A DNA stretch of 11,210 bases, from the NCBI GenBank assembly GCA_046329055.1, contig JAXLVK010000145.1:1-11210 (forward strand), written 5' to 3'. The notes under the pieces were generated by a model that was given only the letters and a program-made list of their open reading frames with translations, made no database searches and was not told the origin of the DNA. Positions 1-7,370 of the stretch are shown piece after piece (within the stretch, counting starts at the first letter, position 1; every line of letters begins with the position of its first letter). Origin of the DNA: JADKCL01 sp046329055 (GTDB lineage: Bacteria > Bacteroidota > Bacteroidia > J057 > JADKCL01). The position numbers and the translations under genes were made by a program.

Positions 1-1444
1 TGACACCGCCAGCCGCAGTTTGCACCTTGGCCGAATTCGGAGAATGCTCAACATCAGTGGTGAACAGGGTGTAATTGTCCTTCCAAACGGGGTTTCGGGT
101 CAGGGTCAGGAAGGCAAAGGGCAAGCCGACACACCCCATCAAGGCATAGTCCATCGTGGACCGGCCCAGCTTCAACCTCGCAGCCAATGCCCTCAGACCC
201 AGCACCGCTGCGATCAGAAAGCCCAATGAAGGGATGAACACAAAACGCTCACCCATGGTCGTGCCGATGGAAATGACCAGGTTGCTCGTGATGGAAAAGC
301 TCAAGAAGTAAAACAGGATGCCAAAGCCAATCGCGCTGCGTTTCAGTGTCAGGTAGATGCCCATGGCGAGCAACCCGATGTTCACGAGCAGCGAGACCAA
401 GACCACAGGGTTGCCGAAATCCGTCACCGGAATCTGGTTGAAATAATAGTCGTGCGAGAGGTTGATGGGTGCGATCAATTTGATCAGGTAAATCCCCCAA
501 GTCTCGAATACGGTCGCAGCACGTTCGCTGCCGGAGGCATGGATGAAGGGATCGTTCAGGATTTCCATGTTCTCCGTCGTAGAGCCGAGGCCCAAGCCGA
601 CCACACTCGTCCGGATGCCCATATAGACCAAGACCGCCGCCAGCAACGGCAACGTCGCAATGGCGATTTTGGAGAGCCCGGCGTCCTTGCGGAAGACCCA
701 GATCATGAGCGGCAAGATCACCACGAAGGGGAGGGGAGTTTCCTTGGAAAGCAGCGCCAGGAAAAACGAACCTGCCGCCACGCCCAGCCACAAGCCTGCA
801 CGCTTGCCGTCCACATACTGCATCACTGCGAACAAGCCACCCAGCAGGTAAAGCAAGGCCATCAATTCATCCCTGCCCTTGATATTGGCGACGACCTCCG
901 TATGGATGGGATGCAACAAAAACAGCAAGGTGATCAAGAACGGCAGGCCAAACCACCAGCGTTTGGGATCGGCCTCCGGAAAAAGCAGCCGCAGCAACAT
1001 GAACAGCAGTATCCCGCAGCAGGCATACATCAACACATTCAGGAAATGCGAGACCATGGGATTGCCTTCCATCACGCCATCTTTGTTCTTGGCGGCGAAC
1101 ATTTCCCACTCCACGGCAAATGTCGCCATGCTCAAGGGACGGTAGCGGCCACCCTCAACAAGGTTTTTCTTCTCCCCAAAAAAGCCTTCAAATGCATCGC
1201 TTGAGAAGATTTTGCCAATGCCGCTCGTGCCCATTTTGGTATAGGCATTGTCGGTGATGACGATGGAGTCGTCCAGAGCATAGCGGTGCCCGAGGGTGTT
1301 CCCATACAGGAGGAAGGCCAGCAGGAAAATCACCAACGAAGGGAAATAGGCAGCGTTGAGCATGCCCTGAGTGCCGGGATTTTGAGAGATTGAGGCGGAT
1401 GGACTCGCAGGTTGTGCGGTCGCCGGATGCTTCTTGGAGGCCAT
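1..1444 (-). CDS. TMTC-type GT-C glycosyltransferase (DUF1736), 3' end missing
   Basis: This is a polytopic membrane glycosyltransferase of the GT-C fold, resembling eukaryotic TMTC O-mannosyltransferases and bacterial TPR-containing relatives. The family moves a sugar from a lipid-linked donor to protein on the outer face of the membrane. The frame is open for 481 codons from the ATG at 1442-1444 to the left edge. After a polar N-terminus and a first membrane helix (about 32-48) comes the first-loop acidic pair ALDD (D58, D59), the usual catalytic site of GT-C enzymes. Then follow GRYRPLS (99-105), HPIHTE (178-183) with the GRDEL helix, LSKE (232-235), a DUF1736-like stretch (about 291-342) and GERFVFIPS (398-406). 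At the cut edge the sequence becomes W-x-x-N...SPNSAKV, where the family changes into TPR repeats, so a periplasmic TPR tail is probably lost. It lies 68 bases after the lipoprotein pair on the same strand and may share their transcript. Sugar and substrate are unknown. Confidence 0.85.
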   Translation of the reverse strand, partial: MASKKHPATAQPASPSASISQNPGTQGMLNAAYFPSLVIFLLAFLLYGNTLGHRYALDDSIVITDNAYTKMGTSGIGKIFSSDAFEGFFGEKKNLVEGGRYRPLSMATFAVEWEMFAAKNKDGVMEGNPMVSHFLNVLMYACCGILLFMLLRLLFPEADPKRWWFGLPFLITLLFLLHPIHTEVVANIKGRDELMALLYLLGGLFAVMQYVDGKRAGLWLGVAAGSFFLALLSKETPLPFVVILPLMIWVFRKDAGLSKIAIATLPLLAAVLVYMGIRTSVVGLGLGSTTENMEILNDPFIHASGSERAATVFETWGIYLIKLIAPINLSHDYYFNQIPVTDFGNPVVLVSLLVNIGLLAMGIYLTLKRSAIGFGILFYFLSFSITSNLVISIGTTMGERFVFIPSLGFLIAAVLGLRALAARLKLGRSTMDYALMGCVGLPFAFLTLTRNPVWKDNYTLFTTDVEHSPNSAKVQTAAGGV

Positions 1445-1512
1445 GCGATTGAATTCTGCGGGGCCAAGATAAGGATTCCTACGCTGATTGCGTCGTGGCG
1501 GGGGATCGTCGC

Positions 1513-2073
1513 TTATTTCGGCTTGATCTTGAGGCCCTTGGCGGTTTTCATCTCCGAGGTTGAGCTGAAGCGTTTGTTCTCCCTGAACATCAGCAGGCAA
1601 TCATTGCTCTCCTCCTCGATGATGAAATCCAATCCCGCGTAAGTGATCAGCCCTTTGCGGTTGACCCACTTGTCCGCATCGATTTGAAAGGCGCCCTTTG
1701 AGTTCTTGTAGAAGCGGATCACCTTGCCATCACCCCGCTCAAACCGGACGAGGTACTTGCCATTTTGCTCACCAGTGATGACACCCGGGGTGCCTTTCTT
1801 GATGAGGATCTCTTGGACGGCCTCACCATCCACCTCGATCATGCGGCCGCCGCTTTCGCTCACTTCGCCATCCGTCTGCGCCTTGCGACGGAGGATGATC
1901 GCCTTGTCATTGTAAAACTGCACCTGCTTCAGCGCCACCCCGGACGTGTCCAGCTGCACACGGTTGGTTTCCAGGAAAACGTTCTTGGGCTTGCAAGAGG
2001 TGAAAATCAGCACCAATCCCAATGCAGACAATGCCAATACAGCTGTGCGCCCGAAATTCTTTGTTGCTTTCAT
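1513..2073 (-). CDS. Lipoprotein A of a tandem paralogous pair, function unknown
   Basis: This is a predicted lipoprotein of 186 residues. The N-terminus is basic, then a hydrophobic stretch (about 11-24) ends in the lipobox FTSC, with C27 as the lipidated residue. There is one such segment and no other membrane span. The mature part is probably mostly beta. It matches the neighbouring lipoprotein B along nearly its whole length: QFYNDK (52-57), LRRK (61-64), FYKN (121-124), NDCLLM (157-162, with shared C159) and KTAKG (176-180). I do not recognise the family and assign no function. The ATG at 2071-2073 lies 2 bases after the stop of gene B. A TTG at 2077-2079, overlapping that stop, would add two residues and is less likely. 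The close spacing implies co-transcription and translational coupling with B. The tail is short and basic (GLKIKPK), unlike the acidic tail of B. Confidence 0.85.
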   Translation of the reverse strand: MKATKNFGRTAVLALSALGLVLIFTSCKPKNVFLETNRVQLDTSGVALKQVQFYNDKAIILRRKAQTDGEVSESGGRMIEVDGEAVQEILIKKGTPGVITGEQNGKYLVRFERGDGKVIRFYKNSKGAFQIDADKWVNRKGLITYAGLDFIIEEESNDCLLMFRENKRFSSTSEMKTAKGLKIKPK

Positions 2074-2075
2074 CG

Positions 2076-2684
2076 TCAAGGCATTTGGGGTTTGCGGAGC
2101 GAATCCTCTGGAATATCGAGCGGGACAGTGTCACGTTCGGGCAAGTCCTCGCCCACGAGCACACCCTTGGCAGTCTTCTTCTGATTGACGTCGCGGAACT
2201 TCTGCGTGTTCTTGACCATCAGGAGGCAATCGTTGCCGACGCGCTCCACGAGGTAGTCCTTGCCACCATAGATGATGTTGCCGCGGCCCGCGACCCAGCG
2301 GTCAGCCCAGACCTGATAATAGCCGAATTGGTTCTTGTAGAACTTCATCACCTGACCCTCACCCAGCTCAAAGCGGATGTAGATCACTCCGGCGCCTACA
2401 CTGTCCACGCGGCAGGCAGTGCCACGACGGATCCGCAGGTCCTGCACACGAAGGCCTTCCGACTTGTTCACCACCCCGCCCTCAGCAACCAGCTGACGGC
2501 TAGTGGTCTTGCGCCGGAGAAGCATCTCCTTGTCGTTGTAGAATTGCAGCTCGTCCAATCCCACCTTGGCCTTTTCGAGCTTCTGACGGGCATCTTCATT
2601 AAAGAAAACCTTGGACGCGCACGATGCCAAAACCATCACCAGCCCCGTGAACATCAAGAACACATATCTTGGTCTTAACCGCAT
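2076..2684 (-). CDS. Lipoprotein B of a tandem paralogous pair, function unknown
   Basis: This is a predicted lipoprotein of 202 residues, first gene of the pair. The signal peptide is short: basic start MRLRPR, hydrophobic core 7-19, lipobox LASC with C22. It shares with lipoprotein A the blocks QFYNDK (47-52), LRRK (56-59), FYKN (115-118), NDCLLM (151-156) and KTAKG (170-174), in the same order and at near-equal spacing, so the two arose by duplication. Beyond the last shared block B has about 28 extra residues, acidic and proline-containing, ending PQMP. This tail holds DTV (185-187) and DSL (194-196), and DSV occurs at 94-96. All three fit the D-(S/T)-(A/I/L/V/M/T) O-glycosylation motif known from Bacteroidota; whether they are used is inference. 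The ATG at 2682-2684 is the only start that keeps a clean signal peptide. Family and function not recognised. Confidence 0.85.
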   Translation of the reverse strand: MRLRPRYVFLMFTGLVMVLASCASKVFFNEDARQKLEKAKVGLDELQFYNDKEMLLRRKTTSRQLVAEGGVVNKSEGLRVQDLRIRRGTACRVDSVGAGVIYIRFELGEGQVMKFYKNQFGYYQVWADRWVAGRGNIIYGGKDYLVERVGNDCLLMVKNTQKFRDVNQKKTAKGVLVGEDLPERDTVPLDIPEDSLRKPQMP

Positions 2685-2809
2685 ATCGGCAATTTTTTCC
2701 TTTTCAGTTGCGTTGAACTTGTCCTTCTATCCATCGCTCGGAGGGTTCCTCTCCCTGCCCTCCATTTCTCAAGTTGTGGGCGATTGGCCTCAGTGCCTAC
2801 GAATTTATG

Positions 2810-2841
2810 CAAAAATTGAAACGATTTGCATCCAAAAGCAA
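2810..2841 (-). promoter_or_regulatory. Possible promoter of the lipoprotein unit
   Basis: Reading leftward, TTG (2841-2839) is followed after 21 bases by AATTTTTG (2817-2810), seven of eight matches to the Bacteroidota -7 box TAnnTTTG. It would give a leader of about 120 bases before lipoprotein B. An inverted repeat, ATGCAAA (2807-2813) and TTTGCAT (2825-2831), overlaps the -7 box and could be an operator. It starts right after the stop of the upstream aldolase-type gene. The match is imperfect and this is a weak call. Confidence 0.3.
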
Positions 2842-2843
2842 TT

Positions 2844-4001
2844 TTAGCAAGGCAGCTGTCCCAAGCCATGCTGCGCCTTCATCATGAAGATGGGACGCTG
2901 TGGCTCTGCACTGTCCACATCGTGCAGGCGCATCATCAGGTCCGCGCTCATGCAGGAATGCACAGGCAGCACCGCGAGCAAATCGCCCACTTTGATCTGC
3001 CCGATGAGGTCCGGACGGATGACCGCCACCCCATGCTCCTGAGAGATGCTGCGCAGGTAGCAACCCATCTCCGGCATTTCCCAGCCATTTTCCGTGACCA
3101 ATGCCACCCGCCCATAATGCTGACCATAAGCCGCATCTGTCAGGCTGTCCTTGCCCAGGTGCACGCCGCCGCCATGGACGATCACCTCTCCCCGGTGCGG
3201 GTACACCGCCACGACCGGGCAAGCCAATGCAACGGCCACATGCTCGAACCCGCAGGACCCAATGTGCTGCTGCTGAACGTCGTAGAAGACGAAGTTGCCC
3301 GGGCGGATTTCGTCGGCGCCCCCGTAGCTTTCCTCGCGGCTACAGGCGGGTGTATCCCCAGTGGAAACCGCGAAGCCATCGATCTTGGCGTCCAGCAACG
3401 CCCGTTTCGCCTTCATCAGGTTCTCGATGTCCTGCGTATGCGAGTTGTGGATTTCCTCCAATCCATGCGACCGATATGTGAATCCTCCATGCCCCATCAA
3501 TCCAGCAAAGCGCAGGTTGGGGAAGGAGGGAAGGGCGCGTACCACCGACAGCATGGCCGCCGAATTGTCGAAGTTGAAGCCGGAACGGCGGTCGCCGCTA
3601 TCGATTTCGATCCAGATGTCCACGGGGGACTCGATCAGGCCCGCGAGCGGCAGCAACGACTCGATGTCGGAAATCACCAATCCCAGCCGGACTTTCTTCC
3701 CGAGGGCATTCAGGGAGGCAGCCGCCCGGATGTTCACCGGAAATGCAATCAAAATGTCCTTCCAACCCGCATTCGCGAAGTACTCCGCCATCTCAATCGA
3801 GCTCACGGTGATGGCTTCCACACCCTCGGCACGGAACCATTCAGCGATTTCAGCGGATTGGTGCGTTTTGTAATGCGGCCGGAAGCGCAAGCCCAACCGT
3901 TGTGCCTTTTCGGCCATGCGTTTGATGTTCGCCTTGGCCACATTGCCCTTCAGCAGCAGCGTGGGGTGCTGAATCCAGTTCCATTTTTCGTGCGTCGCCA
4001 T
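2844..4001 (-). CDS. D-threonine aldolase / D-serine dehydratase family enzyme (PLP, zinc)
   Basis: This is a fold-type III PLP enzyme with an alanine-racemase-like TIM barrel and the C-terminal metal domain of the D-threonine aldolase / D-serine dehydratase (DSD1) group. Such enzymes cleave D-threonine to glycine and acetaldehyde, or deaminate D-serine; the sequence does not tell which. From the first possible Met (4064), RPHYKTH carries the PLP lysine at K66. EIDSGDRRSG lies at 153-162, STGDTP at 234-239, EIRPGNFVFYD at 252-262, VHGGG at 296-300 and SQEHG at 341-345. The zinc ligand pair H369-x-C371 lies in PVHSC. I chose the ATG at 3999-4001 (385 residues). The 21 codons upstream are AT-rich, encode a Lys/Glu-rich stretch unlike the family, and overlap the divergent tRNA-Thr promoter. 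Homologues usually start about ten residues before the W-x-x-I-x-x-PTLLL segment. The alternative start is 4064 (406 residues). Probably cytoplasmic and monocistronic. Confidence 0.88.
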   Translation of the reverse strand: MATHEKWNWIQHPTLLLKGNVAKANIKRMAEKAQRLGLRFRPHYKTHQSAEIAEWFRAEGVEAITVSSIEMAEYFANAGWKDILIAFPVNIRAAASLNALGKKVRLGLVISDIESLLPLAGLIESPVDIWIEIDSGDRRSGFNFDNSAAMLSVVRALPSFPNLRFAGLMGHGGFTYRSHGLEEIHNSHTQDIENLMKAKRALLDAKIDGFAVSTGDTPACSREESYGGADEIRPGNFVFYDVQQQHIGSCGFEHVAVALACPVVAVYPHRGEVIVHGGGVHLGKDSLTDAAYGQHYGRVALVTENGWEMPEMGCYLRSISQEHGVAVIRPDLIGQIKVGDLLAVLPVHSCMSADLMMRLHDVDSAEPQRPIFMMKAQHGLGQLPC

Positions 4002-4043
4002 CTCTGCGGATTTTTCGGCAATTTCAATTTTTTCACTCAAATC

Positions 4044-4075
4044 TTGTTTCTTTCTGAGAAGCATCGCTAACTTTG
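4044..4075 (+). promoter_or_regulatory. Promoter of tRNA-Thr
   Basis: TTG at 4044-4046, a spacer of 21 bases, then TAACTTTG at 4068-4075. This is an exact match to the Bacteroidota TTG / TAnnTTTG promoter and ends 6 bases before the mature tRNA. It lies inside the first codons of the aldolase-type gene if that gene began at 4064, which argues for the later start at 4001. Confidence 0.8.
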
Positions 4076-4081
4076 TTTCGT

Positions 4082-4155
4082 GCCTCTTTAGCTCAGTTGG
4101 TTAGAGCGGTTGATTCGTAATCAGCAGGTCGGGGGTTCGACTCCCCTGAGAGGCT
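4082..4155 (+). tRNA. tRNA-Thr (anticodon CGT)
   Basis: A complete cloverleaf can be folded. The acceptor GCCTCTT pairs with GAGAGGC (one G-T at the inner end). The D arm is GCTC/GAGC. The anticodon stem GTTGA/TCAGC carries loop TTCGTAA (4114-4120), giving anticodon CGT, which reads ACG. The T arm is GGGG-TTCGACT-CCCC type. The discriminator base is T4155. No CCA is encoded. An exact promoter lies upstream and a hairpin terminator follows after 7 bases, so it is transcribed alone. Confidence 0.96.
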
Positions 4156-4162
4156 CAGAACC

Positions 4163-4200
4163 AAGTCCTTGAAGCGTCAAAGTTTCAAGGACTTTTTCTT
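4163..4200 (+). terminator. Intrinsic terminator of tRNA-Thr
   Basis: The stem AAGTCCTTGAAGC (4163-4175) pairs with GTTTCAAGGACTT (4182-4194), 13 pairs with one G-T, around loop GTCAAA. The right arm runs into a T-rich tract (TTTTTCTTT). Confidence 0.88.
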
Positions 4201-4288
4201 TGCCCAATGAATATGGTGACAGGACTGGGACAATGACACTGAAATCACCAACCAAGAGTGCAATCACGTGGATTTAGGCGCTCATTTC

Positions 4289-4338
4289 ATTGAAAACGCG
4301 GAGGGGTTCAGAATCCTGAACCCCTCCGCGTTTTCAAT
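4289..4338 (-). terminator. 23-bp perfect hairpin, terminator of the acylase gene
   Basis: Arms 4289-4311 and 4316-4338 are perfectly complementary over 23 bases with loop AATC. The core is GC-rich (CGCGGAGGGG) and flanked by AAAA on one side and TTTT on the other, so it can terminate in both directions. It starts 15 bases after the stop of the leftward acylase gene and backs up the tRNA-Thr terminator from the other side. The stretch 4201-4288 between the two hairpins holds nothing I can identify. Confidence 0.87.
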
Positions 4339-4353
4339 CCACACGAACTCAAA

Positions 4354-6447
4354 TCACTCCCCAGGATGGTACGTCCGCTCGGCGTGCTGCTTGACCCAAT
4401 TGGGATCCAGGCTTTCCTCCTTGGTGCGCTGTTCGAGGAACATCGGGATTTGATCGTCGTAGTGCGGCGATCCTTTCACGTTGCTGTTGCCGAAGGGCTG
4501 GACCGTCTCGATCTTCACGCCGCCTTCGGTGAATCGGATGAGCTCGATATAACTCTCCCCGGTGTAGCTGTCCTTGCGGCCATTTTTCCACGGGGTGCTG
4601 TACATCGCCGCAAGTACATCCGGTCCTCCTCCGATGGGGTAGTCATCGTCGCCCCGGACGTGCCGCTGCATTTCGCCGAGCGGGATGTCGATTTGCCCGA
4701 AATACTTCCGTAGATGCTCCCCAGCCTTCTTGATCGCGGCTGCATAATGGCTTGCAGGATAGTAGGTTTGGACGAACACCTTGTGGTTTTCGCGCGCATC
4801 CGCAAGGAGGAAGTCGTAGGTCTTGATGAACAATGCCGCGCCCGTATTGTCTTCGTCGCAGCGCTTGTTCCAGGATTGGAGGAGCTTGAGTTCCTCGCTG
4901 ATCTCTGGAAATGAATCTGGTGACATCTTGAAAATCAACTCAATGTTCTTCAAGAACTCCACCGATAGTTTAGCCGGATATTGGCGATCGTACTTGATTT
5001 CCTTCATCCTCGCCCAGTCGATCTTTTCATCGCTCGCAAACAACTCGGCGACCCGGAGGCTGCGGTTGTTCTCATAGGGATAGACATGCAGCAGCGAATC
5101 GAAATCAGCCCTGCGGGGATTGTCCCGAGGACCCGTGCAGTGGAAGGGGGTGTTGTTCGTGTTGAAGACGTAGCCGCTTGGTGGATTGAGGCACTGGACG
5201 AGGTCATCAATCGGGTGGAATTCGGTCCAGAGCGTGGCTGAGGTGTCGCCCGGCACCAGGCCCAGCCAATCATAGCCGGGCTTGCGGACAGGGTAGAGGC
5301 CATTGTCCACATAATATATGGTGTCGCGCCGGTCACCATAGACCACATTCAGGCAGGGCAAGCCACCTCTTTCCAAGGCGTTGTGGAATTCCGTGAAGTT
5401 GTGGGCCTTGTTCATGGCCAGCCATTGCTCCGCCGCCCCGATGGTTTGGAGGGCTGTGGAACGGACAGCGTAGAATTGCTTGTCCTTGCTCTGGATCACG
5501 GGGCCGTGGACGCTCCACCAAGCCTTCTTGGTCAGATGCAATTTGAAGGGGCCGACTTTCACCTTGAGTTTTGCCTTTGTGACGGACAGCTCCCGCCATT
5601 GGCCGTCGAAACGGTACTGATGCTTGTCCTTGGGGTTGATGGTGAGGCGATAGACATCCACCAAGTCGGGCTGATTCACCGTATGCATCCAACCGATGTC
5701 TTCATTGCAACCTGCGAAAACGGAGACGCCGCCGGGAAACAGGCCACCCAACACATTCAGTCCCTCATCGCTCATCAGATGCGCCTCGTACCAAGCCAGC
5801 GGCCCTTCCAGCGGCTGATGCGAATTGTTGATGAGGAAGACTTCGCCGTCTTGGCTGCGGTAGGAGTTGACCGCGAAGCCATTGGAACCGCGCATGGAGT
5901 AGGGGGTAGGGCCGCCGGGGCGTCCTTCCAAGATGTTGATCAGGTGGTAATGCACGCCCTGGAGGAACACGATGGACATGACGTAGCCCGCGAGGACGTC
6001 CTTGGGATTGACGGGGAAGACTTTCCGGGCGAGGACTTCCTTCGGATGCGCCGCCGCATAGTCATTCACCCCTTGCGCGTAGGCCTCCAAATGCCGCTGA
6101 AAACTGGGGGAAACCTCGGAAGCGTAGCGCTCCTCAATCATTTGGGGTACGCGCAGGATTTGGACGGCATAGTCGATCACGGCGCCCTCCTTGCCCAGCA
6201 CCTCACCCTGCCGATGCCGCGCCATGAGCAGGTTGAGCTGCATGTCATGGAAATTGTCCTCGGCATTGGCCCAGGCGAGTCCGTAGGCCGCGCCTGCATC
6301 GGTGGGAGCATGGATGTGCGGCACGCCCCAGGTGTCACGCGTGATGGTGACGGTCAATGGATCAATTCGGCTTCCGCTCTGTGCAAAGACAAATGGCATC
6401 CCCAGCCAGCACAAGCAGACAATCAACAACGCTTTGAACGATTTCAT
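4354..6447 (-). CDS. Penicillin acylase family Ntn hydrolase (AHL/aculeacin acylase-like), secreted
   Basis: This is a secreted amidohydrolase of the penicillin amidase family. Such enzymes fold as a precursor that cuts itself just before a catalytic Ser and then hydrolyse amide bonds of acylated substrates (beta-lactams, N-acyl-homoserine lactones, lipopeptides). A signal peptide spans residues 1-22 (cut after FVFA, before QSG). The alpha part begins with the hallmark RDTWGVPHIHA (37-47) and GLAWANAEDNF (56-66). The nucleophile is S188 in RGSNGFAVN (186-194), first residue of the future beta chain. NNSHQP (207-212) follows. FNTNNTPF (428-435) probably holds the oxyanion Asn. The C-terminal GDDDYPIGGG, GESYIEL and SPHYDDQ segments are typical of the acyl-homoserine lactone / aculeacin acylase branch. 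At 697 residues it is somewhat shorter than the usual 750-850. The substrate cannot be predicted. The next gene upstream is on the same strand, 83 bases away. A 23-bp terminator follows the stop. Confidence 0.93.
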   Translation of the reverse strand: MKSFKALLIVCLCWLGMPFVFAQSGSRIDPLTVTITRDTWGVPHIHAPTDAGAAYGLAWANAEDNFHDMQLNLLMARHRQGEVLGKEGAVIDYAVQILRVPQMIEERYASEVSPSFQRHLEAYAQGVNDYAAAHPKEVLARKVFPVNPKDVLAGYVMSIVFLQGVHYHLINILEGRPGGPTPYSMRGSNGFAVNSYRSQDGEVFLINNSHQPLEGPLAWYEAHLMSDEGLNVLGGLFPGGVSVFAGCNEDIGWMHTVNQPDLVDVYRLTINPKDKHQYRFDGQWRELSVTKAKLKVKVGPFKLHLTKKAWWSVHGPVIQSKDKQFYAVRSTALQTIGAAEQWLAMNKAHNFTEFHNALERGGLPCLNVVYGDRRDTIYYVDNGLYPVRKPGYDWLGLVPGDTSATLWTEFHPIDDLVQCLNPPSGYVFNTNNTPFHCTGPRDNPRRADFDSLLHVYPYENNRSLRVAELFASDEKIDWARMKEIKYDRQYPAKLSVEFLKNIELIFKMSPDSFPEISEELKLLQSWNKRCDEDNTGAALFIKTYDFLLADARENHKVFVQTYYPASHYAAAIKKAGEHLRKYFGQIDIPLGEMQRHVRGDDDYPIGGGPDVLAAMYSTPWKNGRKDSYTGESYIELIRFTEGGVKIETVQPFGNSNVKGSPHYDDQIPMFLEQRTKEESLDPNWVKQHAERTYHPGE

Positions 6448-6530
6448 GAATCAGGTGAATTCCTGCAAAACAAGGAATTTCCCACGTGAATCGGCGGGAA
6501 AACTTTGATTGAAAATGCCTTGGATTTCTC

Positions 6531-7235
6531 TTAGACAGCGACCCGCTTGAAGGTTGCCGTGGAGGGATCGAATTGGCAATGGATGGAGGAAGGACGGTAA
6601 TACTGCCAAGCGCGACAGATGGCTTCGGCGGCTTCGTCGGAGACTTCGGCATGGTCGAGCCTTCCATCCACACAGGCGAGGTCGGCATTGGCGACAGGTT
6701 CGATGCGCAAGACGGGCGTCGAGCCATCCAAGACATACTGCAAGCCCACCAATTCGTAGTCTTCCACCACGTCAGGGTCTGCCGCAGCCTCGAAGAAATT
6801 TTGCCTACCAATCTCCGGCAATGCCATGTCCGTGAGCTCAAGCCATCCGGCATCCGTCCATTGGCCGATCCAGAGTTTGCATTCCCTGCTTTCGTGGTTG
6901 GCATCGGTTTCCGTCAATGCCACGATGCGAGAGCCGTCGTTGGCACGGTAGAGACGCATCATCCATTCCATGGCGCCATGGCCGCTGCCCGGGTCGATCA
7001 CCTTGATCAACTCAGCGCCGACTTGCACCTTGTAGGGGAACTCCTCCAGGTACTCTTCCAAGGAGTCGAATTCATTGGGGGACATGTCGCCTTCGCATAC
7101 CCAAGTGTTCCATCGGCCCACCCACATGATGGATGGTGCACGGTCGCTGAGGCGACTGTAGAGGGACACTGCCTCAGCCCATCTCGGTTCAGGATCACCT
7201 TCCGCCGCGGGAGGTTGTTCAGTTTTTGCTTCCAA
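6531..7235 (-). CDS. Hypothetical protein, 234 residues, non-ATG start
   Basis: I do not recognise this protein. It is acidic and rich in Trp, has no signal peptide, lipobox or membrane segment, and is probably cytoplasmic. Notable stretches are SIMWVGRWNTWVCEGD (35-50), a Glu-rich helix SLEEYLEEF (58-66), DPGSGHGAMEWMMRLYR (81-97) and KLWIGQWTDAGWLEL (120-134). The Trp-rich beta segments look like a folded soluble domain, and coding is supported by an unbroken 705-base frame with codon use like its neighbours. The start is uncertain. The first possible codon is TTG at 7233-7235, directly preceded in frame by TGA. Later choices are GTG at codon 23 and ATG at codon 37, but the latter would remove much of the N-terminus. 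An ATG at 7237-7239 is out of frame by one base, so a single-base error in the A-run near 7225 is possible. It may be read through into the acylase gene 83 bases downstream. Confidence 0.7.
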   Translation of the reverse strand: MEAKTEQPPAAEGDPEPRWAEAVSLYSRLSDRAPSIMWVGRWNTWVCEGDMSPNEFDSLEEYLEEFPYKVQVGAELIKVIDPGSGHGAMEWMMRLYRANDGSRIVALTETDANHESRECKLWIGQWTDAGWLELTDMALPEIGRQNFFEAAADPDVVEDYELVGLQYVLDGSTPVLRIEPVANADLACVDGRLDHAEVSDEAAEAICRAWQYYRPSSIHCQFDPSTATFKRVAV

Positions 7236-7370
7236 TCATCTACGACCCAAGAGAAACGACACCTCATTGGGCGAAAGATGAAGATACACAAATCTGCCGC
7301 TTCAACCAAGGTCTGTGGGTATCTTGTCAACAACTTTGAGAAAAATTTTCTGGAATCCACGTGCTCCCTC

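Noticed and set aside
452..1204. Long rightward open frame of 250 codons
   Set aside because: It is antisense to the unbroken TMTC glycosyltransferase frame, is rich in Gln/His/Arg, and shows no domain. It is a shadow of the GC-rich codon use of the real gene.
2826..4070. Rightward open frame of 414 codons
   Set aside because: It is fully antisense to the aldolase-type gene, which has all its catalytic motifs. The rightward product is His/Arg-rich without recognisable features.
6466..6473. Leftward TTGTTTTG as -7 box of the acylase gene
   Set aside because: It is a near-match to the -7 box, but no TTG lies 19-21 bases upstream of it.
6458..6479. Inverted repeat AATTCCT / AGGAATT just before the acylase start
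   Set aside because: Arms of only 7 bases with an 8-base spacer and no promoter box at proper distance. Too weak to call an operator.
5383..6489. Rightward open frame of 368 codons
   Set aside because: It mirrors the penicillin acylase gene on the other strand. No start signal or domain supports it.
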